Source of the DNA: Agaricus subrufescens
Lineage: Eukaryota; Basidiomycota; Agaricomycetes; Agaricales; Agaricaceae
Direction: 5' to 3'
Length of the DNA stretch: 64,000 bases
Assembly (NCBI GenBank): GCA_029945375.1
Contig: CM057063.1
Location: 1,302,001-1,366,000, forward strand
Numbering within the stretch: the first letter of the stretch is position 1; each line of letters opens with the position of its first letter. The notes under the pieces are model-generated. The model worked only from the letters and a program-made list of their open reading frames with translations. It did no database searches and had not been told where the DNA came from. The position numbers were made by a program, and so were the translations under genes. Below are positions 32,327-43,007 of the stretch, one piece after another.

Positions 32327-33621
32327 GTCAGCCGCAATGCGTGGTGTATCCTAATATAGACCACTTACTCTTGCAAAGCCTTCTGCTTTTTGGGCGTGCG
32401 CGGTTGTTTAATTCTATGTAAGTTATTAGTAGACACTCTTATTGTGTGACCATAGAAGAGTCTGGTAAATAGATACCTTTCCCTTCCTATCATGAATGCG
32501 CTTTCTCGCGGGAGAGTGGTGTGGATGATTGCAGTAGTCATTTTCGATACACCGGCTCATTATTTAAGTCAAGGATGTGGGACAGAAAAAGCAGGCAGTC
32601 GATTGTGTTCGATCGATAATATGGCATGCTCATCAGCCCAAGGACTGAATCAGGGCCGAATCAAAGGTGATTATCATTGACCATGATTATCAGAAAAATA
32701 AGAAGCAAGAATTTCTCTGTAGCATGGGTTCTGGCTATCGGATATGCGATCGGCATGACGCCATTTATCCTGGTCCATGCTTATCCTCAACTTCCTGACA
32801 GCCTAGTTGTTATAGCGAGAACAACATGAGCTAGAATTTATGGGCAGTTTGTCTTGCCAAGCCAAATCATCCTATCATAGCTCGTTTCACGTTCATGTTG
32901 TCCTCATTAGAGGTGGCAAGAAAGACGCCTTTTCCACATCTTCGGAGTTTCAGAAGCCTGTTTGTGGGTACTGGTTAGCTGCCCCAGCCGATATCTCATC
33001 CATCTCTATTGTGATTCATTAACGGCAAGATAGCGGCACTTCCGGTGAAGCATATGGCCCAACTAATGAACAGACGAATCTATCACCCATTGTTTGGACA
33101 TCCGTAGAGGCTGGCTAACTGCTTGAAGCTGAGCGTTTGTCAACAAGTCCAAAACAGAAGAAATCAAAACTGTCAGCGCGAACAAAAGGCTGGATCAATT
33201 ATGCTATGACCTCGGGCATTGAAATGTTGCATCGACGACAAAGAGAAGGTCCGTACAGCTAAGTAAGTAGGGTTAACGTCGCTACTTCTGGCAGTCTACT
33301 GTTCGAAAGATCTCCCCTAAAAGCTCGCCACCTTTCTGGCTCTCCTTGTTGATCTAGCACCTGTAGTTGTGCTCTACATATAGCTTATTCGACGGTTTCA
33401 ATAAGGGCATCATCAGGCAAAGAGGGGCTGTAGTGAGTAATGCGTTAAATGAGTATTTGAACCTCCGATACAGAGCTCTCGTGAAATGATAAACTAATCA
33501 AAACATTGTCAATAGATCCAAAGATCTGGGAGTATACTTGTATGAATTACATAGGGCGGCGGTGGGCGGACAGGCTCGAACAGATCACAGAAAGAACACT
33601 GGCCTCATCCTCTACAGAGGC
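32327..33621. repeat. Inter-kinase spacer with decayed XLF 5' remnant
   Basis: No gene. About 33190-33290 aligns, with many changes, to the XLF start region at 29310-29410 (shared TATGACCTCGG, TGCATCGACGAC and CAAAGAGAA/CGAAGAGAA pieces). About 33470-33621 matches the stretch 29560-29720 next to the 3' end of kinase copy A. The rest (32340-33080) shows nothing recognisable. Confidence 0.55.
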
Positions 33622-36126
33622 CTACCTACGCTTAGCGCTCCCAGCTTGCTTCATTTTCTTGGGTATTGGAGGATCCAAACTTGACTCTTCTTCGTTCTTG
33701 TACTCATTGTCACCCGGAGACTTCAGCGAAGCTTCCGCATGATCTCGTTTTTTCGGAACTTTCGCATAGCTATTGGAGTGTAATTCAACACATTTTGCAT
33801 CCGTCTTGATTATATCAACCAATTCATCGAGGGCCTTAAAGACATATTCATAAAGGGCATTTATAGGTTTGGGGTCATCAGGGTTTTCCCAAACATATGA
33901 ATTGTAAAAGGCATTTCGGATTCCTTGCATCAAAATGGGGATGCGGTGATGCTGCAAACCAGGGTGAAGGTGTTGCTGTAGATACTCCAAAAGCTGGTTG
34001 TGGTTTTCAACAAGTTGGCGGCGCGTGCTGCTGGGGAGAGGAGCATTCATAAAGATCATCTCCGCGTATTGATTCCCATGACAATATTTAACTCGATAGA
34101 CGAGAAGGTATAACTTCACCCACCATAAGGACTCCACACCATGCTGCGGTCGATCTCTCAATTGTGGTGCAGTCCACGGTGGTGGTTCATCGGAGTCCAA
34201 GTCAAGCGGAGCCTGAAGGGTTTGGAAAGGCACCCCAGAGTGGATTTCAAGTGGCATGAAGAAGGGTGTACCCTAAAGCAAAGTCCAGCGATCAGCAAAT
34301 GGACTTGAAGACCAGCCTTGGGAACAAACCGTTTTTGGATCCGAGCTACCACTTTCATCTTCGCAGCGCTTCGCAAACTCAAAGTCACTTAGTTTTCCGC
34401 TTGGTTCACCGTTACCCCTCTTCACCGCTATGATATTCCCCGCACTAATATCCCTATGTATCCAGCCAACGAGGGACATCAGAACTAAAGCTAGATGATG
34501 TGAAGTCAGTGATAATTGCACATATGTGAACGGATGGACTTGCCGACATAAGCATCCGAAACCGCCGTGAATGCTGCTTCCAGCGAGTCAACGCGATCGA
34601 GTGACTGCCCAATTTCTTCGTATACCAATCGGTAGTGTTGCTTAGTCGTATAAGAGCGTGGTTTCGCTTTCTTGGGCTTACACAGGTCGGTTAGCCTTTT
34701 CCAGTTATTCTGCTCACTATAAGTGGAGGGAGCTTCTTGAGTTGAACCCTCCAAGATGTTTCGATCCTCCACAAAGATTTCTCTTGTGACATTAGCAGTT
34801 GAAGCGGACTCTGCTCTGCTTCCATTGTCGGACTCATTACCAAACTGCAGGATTTCTGGTGCAGGAGTAGCTTGGCTCGACTTGCATTTGGACTTGCCAA
34901 GCTCAAAACTGTCGCATACAATGCCCATGAAATAACGCTTATAATCCTTCTTTTCCAGCACAGTCTTCAACTTCGCGCGAAGAGGCGGGGAAGCCCATTG
35001 ATAATCCTCCTCCTTGACCTTGCTGAGGCACTCGAAGATCGCATCAAGATTCTGTTTTTCCGTCCTGGATCCCTCGTCAAGCCAGACATCCTTCAAGGCA
35101 ACCCCTTTATCACCCTCCACCTTCTCATAGATTGCATTTCCGGAACATCCTTTCACTTCGATGGCGCTCCAAACACGCGTCATCCTCCCTGTAATGCATA
35201 CAACCCTTCGGTGAGATAACGGGTTGATTGTCTTGAAATACCGTGTTCCAGTTTCGTTAGGTACCTCATACACGTATCGCAATCCGTTGTCCTCTATGCG
35301 GTGGATTGTAGGATCATATCCCATTTCCTCGCGCGTGGCATAGATGAATGAGAGGAACACTCGAATTAATGTGTTGATATCCTGCATAACATGAGGCATA
35401 GACAAAATCCATTGTATAACAAACCTACTGTGGTGAAATTGAATGTTTCGGACTTGACAGAGTGCGAGCGCGAAAAATACCAAACAGCCATCTCGGTATT
35501 CTCAACCGTGATCTGAGGCGAAATCAGCGGGGATTGTGGTAGTGAAACATATAGACGCACTCCGTATATCCAATTGCGGCGGGGGTCATCGTTCATAATG
35601 AAGCTTGCACAGGATACTAATTTCTCGCGATTCTGGATGCATGAATATGAAGAACCACTGAGGGCAGAAACTGAATGCTTACATCCTTGTAACCCTTCTT
35701 GAATTTGTTGAATTCGGCGATCACTACTGCTTCTAAGGATTCGATGTATTTGTTCTGAGTATCGTTGGGTTCTCGGATTAAACAAGCATCAATTTTGAAG
35801 TTGGAGTTCCCAATTTCTGGTTTCACTTGGATGTTGGGACAGTCGCGGTAGGAAAAGTTGCGCTGACGGCCATTGAGCCCCTCGAGTTCGTTGTCAAATA
35901 TATTCGCAATAGCCTCCAGTGGCTTGTATACATTTGCTTCCAAAGAACGTCTGCACGGTTCTTGATCAAGTTCATGCCATTCTAGTTGGTTCTCCGCATT
36001 CAAAACAAGCAGTTGCTTTTCAATCAGAGCACGTTTAGCGGCTTCAACAAGGATGTCGTCGGGCAAGAAGGGACTATAATGGGCAAGAAACGCGTCGACA
36101 GGGCATTGTAAGATCTTTTTTTGCAT
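33622..36126 (-). CDS. FunK1 fungal-type protein kinase, array copy B
   Basis: Second array member, highly similar to A and C with the same exon pattern. The ATG at 36126 (MQKKILQCPVDAFLAHYSPF) lies about 28 residues inside copy A's N-terminus. The frame is open a little further upstream (LWKLISEMQ), so the true start may be in a short upstream exon. Kinase landmarks are present: VALKDVWLDEGSRTEKQN, LVGWIHRDISAGN (about 34440-34480), KLSDFEFAK and GTPFFMPLEI. The C-terminal tail again has PKKRDH and PKKMKQ basic clusters. The 53-nt intron 34491-34543 is GC-AG, at the position conserved in A and C. No stop or frameshift was seen. Confidence 0.87.
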
Positions 36127-36453
36127 CTCCGAAATAAGCTTCCAAAGAATTAGTGGTGTATCTTAGAATAATACACCGTGCATTACCGCTACTGGTGCTG
36201 ACATATCTAGTCCCACGCGAGGCTAATAATCTCTCCATAGCCATCAGGAAAGGCGGGACTGCAATGAGTAAAAATGCGTCAACTAAACACTCGAACCTCT
36301 TTGATACAAAGTTCTCGTGAAAAGACAATTCTGAATAGCTTCATTGATAACAATCCGCTCAAAGGATTTAATAGTATACTCGTATAGAATTACACATTGC
36401 GGCGGTGGGTGGATGGCAGGTTCGAACAGATTACAGAAAGAATACTAGCCTCG

Positions 36454-38978
36454 TCACTCTACAGAGGCCGACCTACACTCAGCGCTCCTAGCTTGCTTCA
36501 TTCTCTTGGGTATTGGAGGATCCGAACTTGACCCTTCTTCTTGGTACTCATACTCATCGTCATCTCGAGGCTCCGGTGATGGTTCCGCGTGATCTCGTTT
36601 CTTCGGAATCTTTACATGATTAGTGGAGCGTAACTCAACACATTTTGCATCCGTCTTGATTATATCAACCAGTTCATCGAGAGCCCCAAAGACATATCCA
36701 TAAAGAGCATTTAGACATTTGGGGTCGTCAGGTTTTTCCAAAATGTATGAACCGTAAAGGACAGTTTGGATCCCTTGCATCAAAGTGGGGATGCGGTGAT
36801 GACGCAAACCAGGGTGGAGTTGTTGCGGTAGATACTTGGAAACACGATCTTGCGAATCGAAAAAGTGGCGGCGCCTGTTGCTTAGAAGAGGAGTGTTGAT
36901 AAAGAGTAACTTTGCGTATTCATTCCCATCATGATATTTGACTCGGTAGATGAGAAGGTATAGCTTGACCCACCATAAGGACTCCACGGCATGCTGGGGT
37001 CGGTCCCTCAACGGTCGTGAAGTCTCTTGTAGTGTTTCACTGGAGGGAAGCTTGTCCCAGTCAAGTGGTTCTGGAGGGGTTTGCATAGCCATTCCCGCGT
37101 AAATTTCATGAGGCATAAAGAAAGGTGTACCCTAAAGCAATGCCTGGCGGTCAGCAAATGGACTTGGAGATCAGTCTCGGGAACAAACCGTTTTTGGTTT
37201 CGAGTTACTACTTTCATCCTCGCAGCGCTTCGCAAACTCAAAGTCACTCAATTTTCCACCCGATTCACCGTTACCCCTCCTCACCGCTATGATATTCCCC
37301 GCACTAATATCCCTATGCATCCAGCCAATGAGATACATCAAAACTAAAGCTAGAGGGTTTGAAGTCAGTAATAAGGATGTATATGTAAACGGGCGAACTT
37401 GCCAATGAAAGCGTCTGAAACGGCGGTGAATGCAGTTTCCAACGAGTCAACGCGATCGAGTGACTGCCCAATTTCTTCGTATACTAATCTGTAGTGCTGC
37501 TTGGTCGCGTAAGAGTGTGATATCGGTGTTGTGTCCATAACCAAGTTGATCATCTTTTTCGAGTCATTCTCACTATAGGTGAAGGCAGCTGTTCGAGTTG
37601 AACCCACCAGCATGCTTGAATCAGCCACATTTATTTCTCTTGCGCTGGTAGTCAAAGAGGAATCTACTCTGCTTCCATCGTCGAACCCATCGTCAAAATG
37701 CAGGATTTCTGGTGCGGGAGTAGCTTGGCTCGACTTGCATTTGGACTTGCCAAGCTCAAAACTGTCGCATACGATGCCCATGAAATAACGCGTATAGTCC
37801 TTCCCTTCCAGCACAGTCTTCAACTTCGCGCGAAGAGGCGGGGGAGCCCATTGATAATCCTCCTCCTTGACCGTGCTGAGGCACTCGAAGATCGCATCAA
37901 GATTCTGCTTTTCCGTCCTGGATCCCTCGTCAAGCCAGACGTCCTTCAAGGCAACCTTTTTGTCACCCTTCACCTTCTCATAGATCGCATTTCCGGAAGA
38001 TCCCTTCACTTCGATGGCACTCCACACACGTGTCATCCTCCCCGTAATGTATATAACCCTCCGGTGAGATAACGGGCTGATTGTCTTGAAATACCGTGTT
38101 CCAGTTTCGCTAGGTACCTCATACACGTATCGTAATCCGTTGTCCTCGATGCGGTGAATTGTAGGATCGTATCCCATTTCCTCCCTTGTGGCATAGATGA
38201 ACGAGAGGAACACTACAATTAATTTCTCGATGTCCTGCATAAGATCAGGAATGGACAAAATCCGTTGTATAACGAACCTACCGTGGTGAAATTGAATGTT
38301 TCGGACTTGACAGAGTGGGAGCGGGAAAAATACCAAACAGCCATCTTGGTAGTCTCGATTGTGATCTAAGGTGAAATCAGCGAGGATTGTGGTGGTGAAA
38401 CATATAGAGACGCACTCCGTATATCCAATTGCGGCGGGGATCATCGTTCATAATGAAGGTTGCACACGATACTAACCTCCTGCGATTCTGGACGCGTGAA
38501 TACGAAGAACTATTGAGAGCACAAACGGAATACTTACATCTTTGTAACCCTTCTTAAATTTGTTGAATTCGGCGACCACTACTGCTTCTGAGGATTCGAT
38601 GTATTTGTTCTGAGTATCGTTTGGTTGTCGGATAAAACAAGCGTCAGTTTTGAAGTTGGAGTTCCCGATTTCCGGTTTCACTTGGGTGTTGGGACAATCG
38701 CAGTAGTAAAAGTTTCGTTGACGGCCATTTAGCCCTTCGAGTCCGTTGTCAAGCACGTCCGCAATAGCCTCCAGTGGCTTGAATGCATTTGCTTCCGAAG
38801 AGAGTCGGCGCGGTTCTTGATGAAATTCTTGCCATTCTAGTTGGTTTTCCGCGTTCAAAAAGAGCAGTTGCTTCTCAATCAGAGCGCGTTTAGCGGCTTC
38901 AACAAGGATGTTGTCCGGTAAAAAGGGGCTATAATGTGCGAAAAACGCGTCGACAGGGCATTGTAACATCTCCTGCAT
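36454..38978 (-). CDS. FunK1 fungal-type protein kinase, array copy C
   Basis: Third array member, only about 330 bp from copy B. The ATG at 38978 is used (MQEMLQCPVDAFFAHYSPF). An upstream open stretch (ITLWKHIWEMQ) mirrors copy B, so the start is provisional. FunK1 segments and kinase motifs are intact: VALKDVWLDEGSRTEKQN, LIGWMHRDISAGN (about 37300-37340), KLSDFEFAK and GTPFFMPHEI. The 53-nt intron 37350-37402 is GC-AG like the other two copies. The region between the N-lobe and the QHYRLVYEEIGQSLDRVDS segment is the most divergent among copies (about 37530-37700), as expected for a loop under weak constraint. Confidence 0.87.
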
Positions 38979-38998
38979 CTCCCAAATATGCTTCCAAA

Positions 38999-39560
38999 GA
39001 GTAATTGGCCTATCTTAGGATAGACCGTACGTTACTGCTGACATGTCCAGTCCCACGCCCAGACAACACAAACGGCCTAGAGAAAGGCGCGCTTGCAATT
39101 TGATGACCGGTCATTTCTTGGAAAGTGGATAAGACGCGTAAAACACGATTTGGCACAGCCCATAAACTCACCCTCTGCCCAAATAGATTTGGTATCCGTG
39201 AACAGAGCATGACACCTGAGATCGATTCGGATGGTCGACAAGACGAGCTTCTAGTGCAACGGCCACGTTTAGCGAAGAAGCGGGATCTGTGACGTTCGTG
39301 ATTGATTCTAGAAGGTGGGGAGATAGGGGTGCGACTTACGAATCGGTATGAAGTGGCAGAATTAATTAACTCTGACTAGCCATTCCTGGGCCAAATTGCA
39401 AAAATGTCTAGACAAGAATGTCAGCGCGAGCGATGAGCTGGATCGATCGTGCTATGGCCCCGGCCAATTGCCGCATCCACGACGAAGAGAACGCCTATGC
39501 GGTTAAGTAAGCAAGATTAACGTCACTATGTATAGCGCAGGGATTTCGAAATGTCATAAG
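38999..39560. repeat. Truncated duplicate of the XLF 5' end at the far edge of the kinase array
   Basis: Aligns with about 28975-29440 (first exons and introns of the XLF gene). Shared stretches include TTGATGACCGGTCATTTCTT with GGAAA, GATAAGACGCGTAAAACACG, GTCTAGACAAGAA and AACGTCACTATGTATAGCGC. The exon equivalents carry many changes and the rest of XLF is missing, so it is non-functional. It marks the duplication unit as XLF 5' end plus kinase. Confidence 0.8.
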
Positions 39561-40346
39561 TGTCAGTCCAGCCGCGTTGCAATCCCAGAACACGGTGCAG
39601 CTCCCACGTTTCATCTTGCACGTTGTATGAGTGAAGCTTGGGCCGGCGGCGAGTATTGTCCCGGTGGCTTCTTTGCATATCGTTCGGACGCGTCATGCGC
39701 GCTTTTGATGCTCCCCAGCGGTGTCCCAAGGGGGTAGAAGGAGGGAACAAGACTGGAACAAGAAATGAACTCCCAGGGTGTCAGGGTTGATGTATCAATG
39801 TTTCAAGTTTCTGAACAAATGGAGAAGACATCCGGTAGTTAATGACAGAGGGAATGATTATCAAGATGAGTGCTGTTCGACTGTCTCAGGTGGCAGCTGC
39901 ACAAACAGTGCGCAAACCGTGTTCATCGACGCGCCCAATCGATAACGTTGCTCCTCCATTCTGATTAACGGCAGCGGGGGAGCGAGGAGCGCTCCTGGAT
40001 GGGCAGGACGGATCCGGGGAACTGGCAGTGTGACACGACGCGTACAAATTGGGCAATATATGTCACGCGGTTGGGACGCGTTTTCGCGTTATTTGGGCGA
40101 GTGTTGGCGAGACACGTGACGCTTGTTCGACTCGAATCTAAGGATGGATTTCGTTCGGAGGGCTTGGTTTCTTCAGAGGCTGACCGGTGGATTCTTTTCC
40201 TCCTCTTCCCTTTTCTCCTTTCCAATTTTCGCCAAACCCGCTTCCAACTCTTCAAATTCTCACATCCAACTTTTACCTCTTTCCTCCAACATTTCGCACA
40301 CGCAGCAAGCCTTCCTTACCACAAGTAAATCTCTTCAATCCTCACG
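39561..40346. other. Intergenic region and leader of the cyclin gene
   Basis: No gene recognised. The similarity to the XLF-proximal repeat fades by about 39600. From about 40190 the + strand becomes pyrimidine-rich (TTCCTCCTCTTCCCTTTTCTCC), a pattern common in fungal promoters and 5' leaders just ahead of the cyclin start. Confidence 0.5.
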
Positions 40347-42174
40347 ATGGCCACCAATCATGTCCGCGTATGTCAATTCACATGTCTAGTTGTATACTAC
40401 AGCGACTTCATGTTTTTCGTCGTCCGATACGTAGATACCTCAGCGACGGTCCATTGCGCAACGCGCCAAGTTCGATGAGAACGCCATGAGCCGACACCTC
40501 CGTCAGAACTCTCAAAATTCGGTCGCAACCACTCGCTTTGCAGCGAAGGAGAATGTCGCAAAAACTGGCGTAGTTCGCCAAGCTTTAGGAGAAGTCACCA
40601 TGGCTGCTGTTAACCGCCGGGTAAGTGGTGCCACTGTTACGTCTTCCTTGTGCTGTCTTGCAGGTCTGACCCGATGTCTGCATAGGATACCGGACTGAAA
40701 CCTGCACTAGGAAAGGAGAAGGAAGTCAGCCTCAAACGCGGTCGCTCCGACTCTAATTCGCTCGCTCAACGAGTCCCCTTGGGTCCGGGGCGGGCTCCCG
40801 CGACCCATTCTATTGCGAATCCAATCAATGCGCGCGCTGCCGTAGCACGCGCGCGAGCCAGCTTTGCTGCTACTCGTCGTGCTTCACGAATTACTACGTC
40901 CGTTTCCCAACCCACTGTTCCAACCCATGAAACCGAAACCGAACCCGAAATCGAAACAGTCAAGGATCATCCACAAAGTGAAATGGATGTAGAAGAAGAC
41001 CTTGATGACCAACCTGATGATGAAGCCGAAGCCAACGAAAGAGAAGTCGAGAACATGGTCGGCGTCGAGCAAAGTGACGAAGAAGAACAACCAGCTGAAA
41101 AGTCAAAATATCCTCGCATATGGCCCGAGATCGGTACTGAGCGGGCTCGCCGGTACGCCAAGGAACTGCAGACTGTCCGTGAGACCTTCCACGATGAAGT
41201 CGACGCATTTGATACAACGATGGTGTCCGAGTACGCGGATGATATCTTCGAGTATATGTGTGATCTCGAGGTTTGTATGATCACCGAGATGACCGGATCC
41301 GAGCTCACCTAATTATGCAGGAAGAAGTAATGCCGCAACCTGATTATATGATCAATCAAAGTGAAATAACCTGGGAGATGCGCCAGACCCTTGTCGATTG
41401 GCTCCTCCAAGTTCATTTCCGCTACCACATGCTTCCGGAAACGCTGTGGATCGCCATCAACATCGTTGATCGCTTTTTGTCACGGCGTGTTGTTTCCCTG
41501 GGTAAACTGCAACTCGTCGGCGTTACGGCGATGTTCGTTGCTGCCAAGTATGAGGAAATCCTCGCCCCGTCGGTTGATGAGTTTGTATTCATGACTGAGA
41601 ATGGGTACACAAAGGACGAGATCCTCAAGGGCGAGCGGATTGTCCTTCAGACTCTCGAATTCCAGATATCGCATTACTGTTCGCCCTACAGCTGGATGCG
41701 CAAGATCAGCAAGGCGGACGACTACGACATCCAGACGCGGACGCTGAGCAAGTTCCTAACAGAGGTTACTCTGCTGGATCACCGCTTCCTGCGAGTGAAG
41801 CCGAGCCTAGTAGCAGCGATCGGAATGTACTGTGCGAGGAAGATGTTGGGCGGTGATTGGGTATGTGTGCCGTCTATTATATGCTTGGCCATGTGTTTTA
41901 CGCGTGGTCGTCGCGCCCCAACAAGTCGTCATGTGACTGATCTGCTCCCCAGAACGAGGCTTTTGTGTTCCACTCGGGGTTCACCGAAGAGCAGCTACTG
42001 CCCGGCCATCAGCTCCTGGTAGAGAAATTGGCCGAAGCCGGCTTCTCACGGCAGTATGTCTGCAAAAAGTATGCCAACAAGAAATTCCTCAAGGCCTCCA
42101 TCTTCGCCATCGACTGGGCGAAGAACCACGTCAGCGACTTGCCACCTGCAGAGACGATGATGGTCGAAGATTGA
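40347..42174 (+). CDS. B-type (mitotic) cyclin
   Basis: Predicted regulatory subunit of Cdc2/Cdk1 controlling entry into mitosis. The ATG at 40347 (MATNHVR) joins through a GT-AG intron to IPQRRSIAQRAKFDENAM. A destruction box fits RQALGEVT (about 40586-40610), the RxxLGxxx motif for APC/C-mediated degradation. An acidic linker (about 40920-41100) precedes YPRIWPEIGTERARRYAKEL. The cyclin box follows: YMINQSEITWEMRQTLVDWL, HMLPETLWIAINIVDRFLS, LVGVTAMFVAAKYEEI, and SPYSWMRKISKADDYDIQTR at the start of the second fold. The last intron lies just after MLGGDW (near 41863), with the final exon starting NEAFVFHSGFTEEQL. The stop is at 42174. Length and layout match fungal Clb/Cdc13 cyclins. Confidence 0.92.
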
Positions 42175-42900
42175 GCCTCTCCTGTGAAGCCGGATATCTT
42201 CCTTTTGCTATACCTCTATGCTTCTCCTTTTCTGCCGCCTCTCTTTGACCTCATCGTTTGCATCTATTCACCATTCATCAGCATCTGCATGTCTCTTGTC
42301 TATGTCATCATCGCTTTTATATGTCTGCTCTCCATTCATGCCTAAAGCCCTCCCTCTCTCTCCTCGACACGCCCTCCCTTCAACAACTTCGAACACGAAT
42401 ATTCTGTTCTCCTCCGTAACGACACCTACCACTCTTTGACATGAAATTTTTTTCACGTCTCTCCTCGCCATGATATGTTCTCATGACTCCAACTATGTCC
42501 AATCCTTTGAATTTACTTATTATCTCGGTTCACATGATTTTCACCGCATTCTCTCGTCTTGTAAAACTATTCATTTAAGTTTCCTTATTTTTCATCATTT
42601 ACTCTCTCTCTGTCTCCTCATCTCGCCCTGACTCTTTCTTTCTTTTTTCTTTTTTTGGTCGTTCCACTCTTGACTCGGCAAAATATCTGCTGCCCGGTGC
42701 ACAAGTATTCGTCACGATATTTGTTCGCTGACTGCATTGAACTTGGGGTCAATTTAGATTCTGATAATCACATGCAGTGCATGGTGTATATATCTTTGTA
42801 CATACTGTGCGCCGGGTGCAGCGAATTAATTTATTGATAACTCAAGTTATTGCGTGCATTCAACACTGCAAACTTGGCAGGTGATTGACCGAGCACGCTC
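42175..42900. other. Cyclin 3' region, pyrimidine-rich, no gene
   Basis: Long C/T-rich runs on the + strand (for example around 42340-42420 and 42600-42660) probably represent the 3' untranslated and downstream region of the cyclin gene. No coding structure is supported. Confidence 0.5.
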
Positions 42901-42907
42901 AGGGTAT

Positions 42908-42914
42908 TATATAA
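42908..42914 (+). promoter_or_regulatory. TATA-like element of the MFE-2 gene
   Basis: TATATAA lies about 95 bp upstream of the MFE-2 start codon, a reasonable distance for a fungal core promoter. No binding site for a fatty-acid-responsive regulator (CCTCGG type) was seen between this element and the start codon. Confidence 0.4.
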
Positions 42915-43007
42915 GGCAATGCGGGCCGGAGATTGATTTCACATGGAAAAGCGACGGGTTAAATACATTCCAACTCTTTGGATCGCCTCGCTGAAATTCA
43001 TACAACA

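Noticed and set aside
36410..36440. GGTTCGAAC stretch resembling a tRNA B box
   Set aside because: No matching A box or cloverleaf around it, and the equivalent sites in the other kinase copies read GGCTCGAAC as part of the array repeat.
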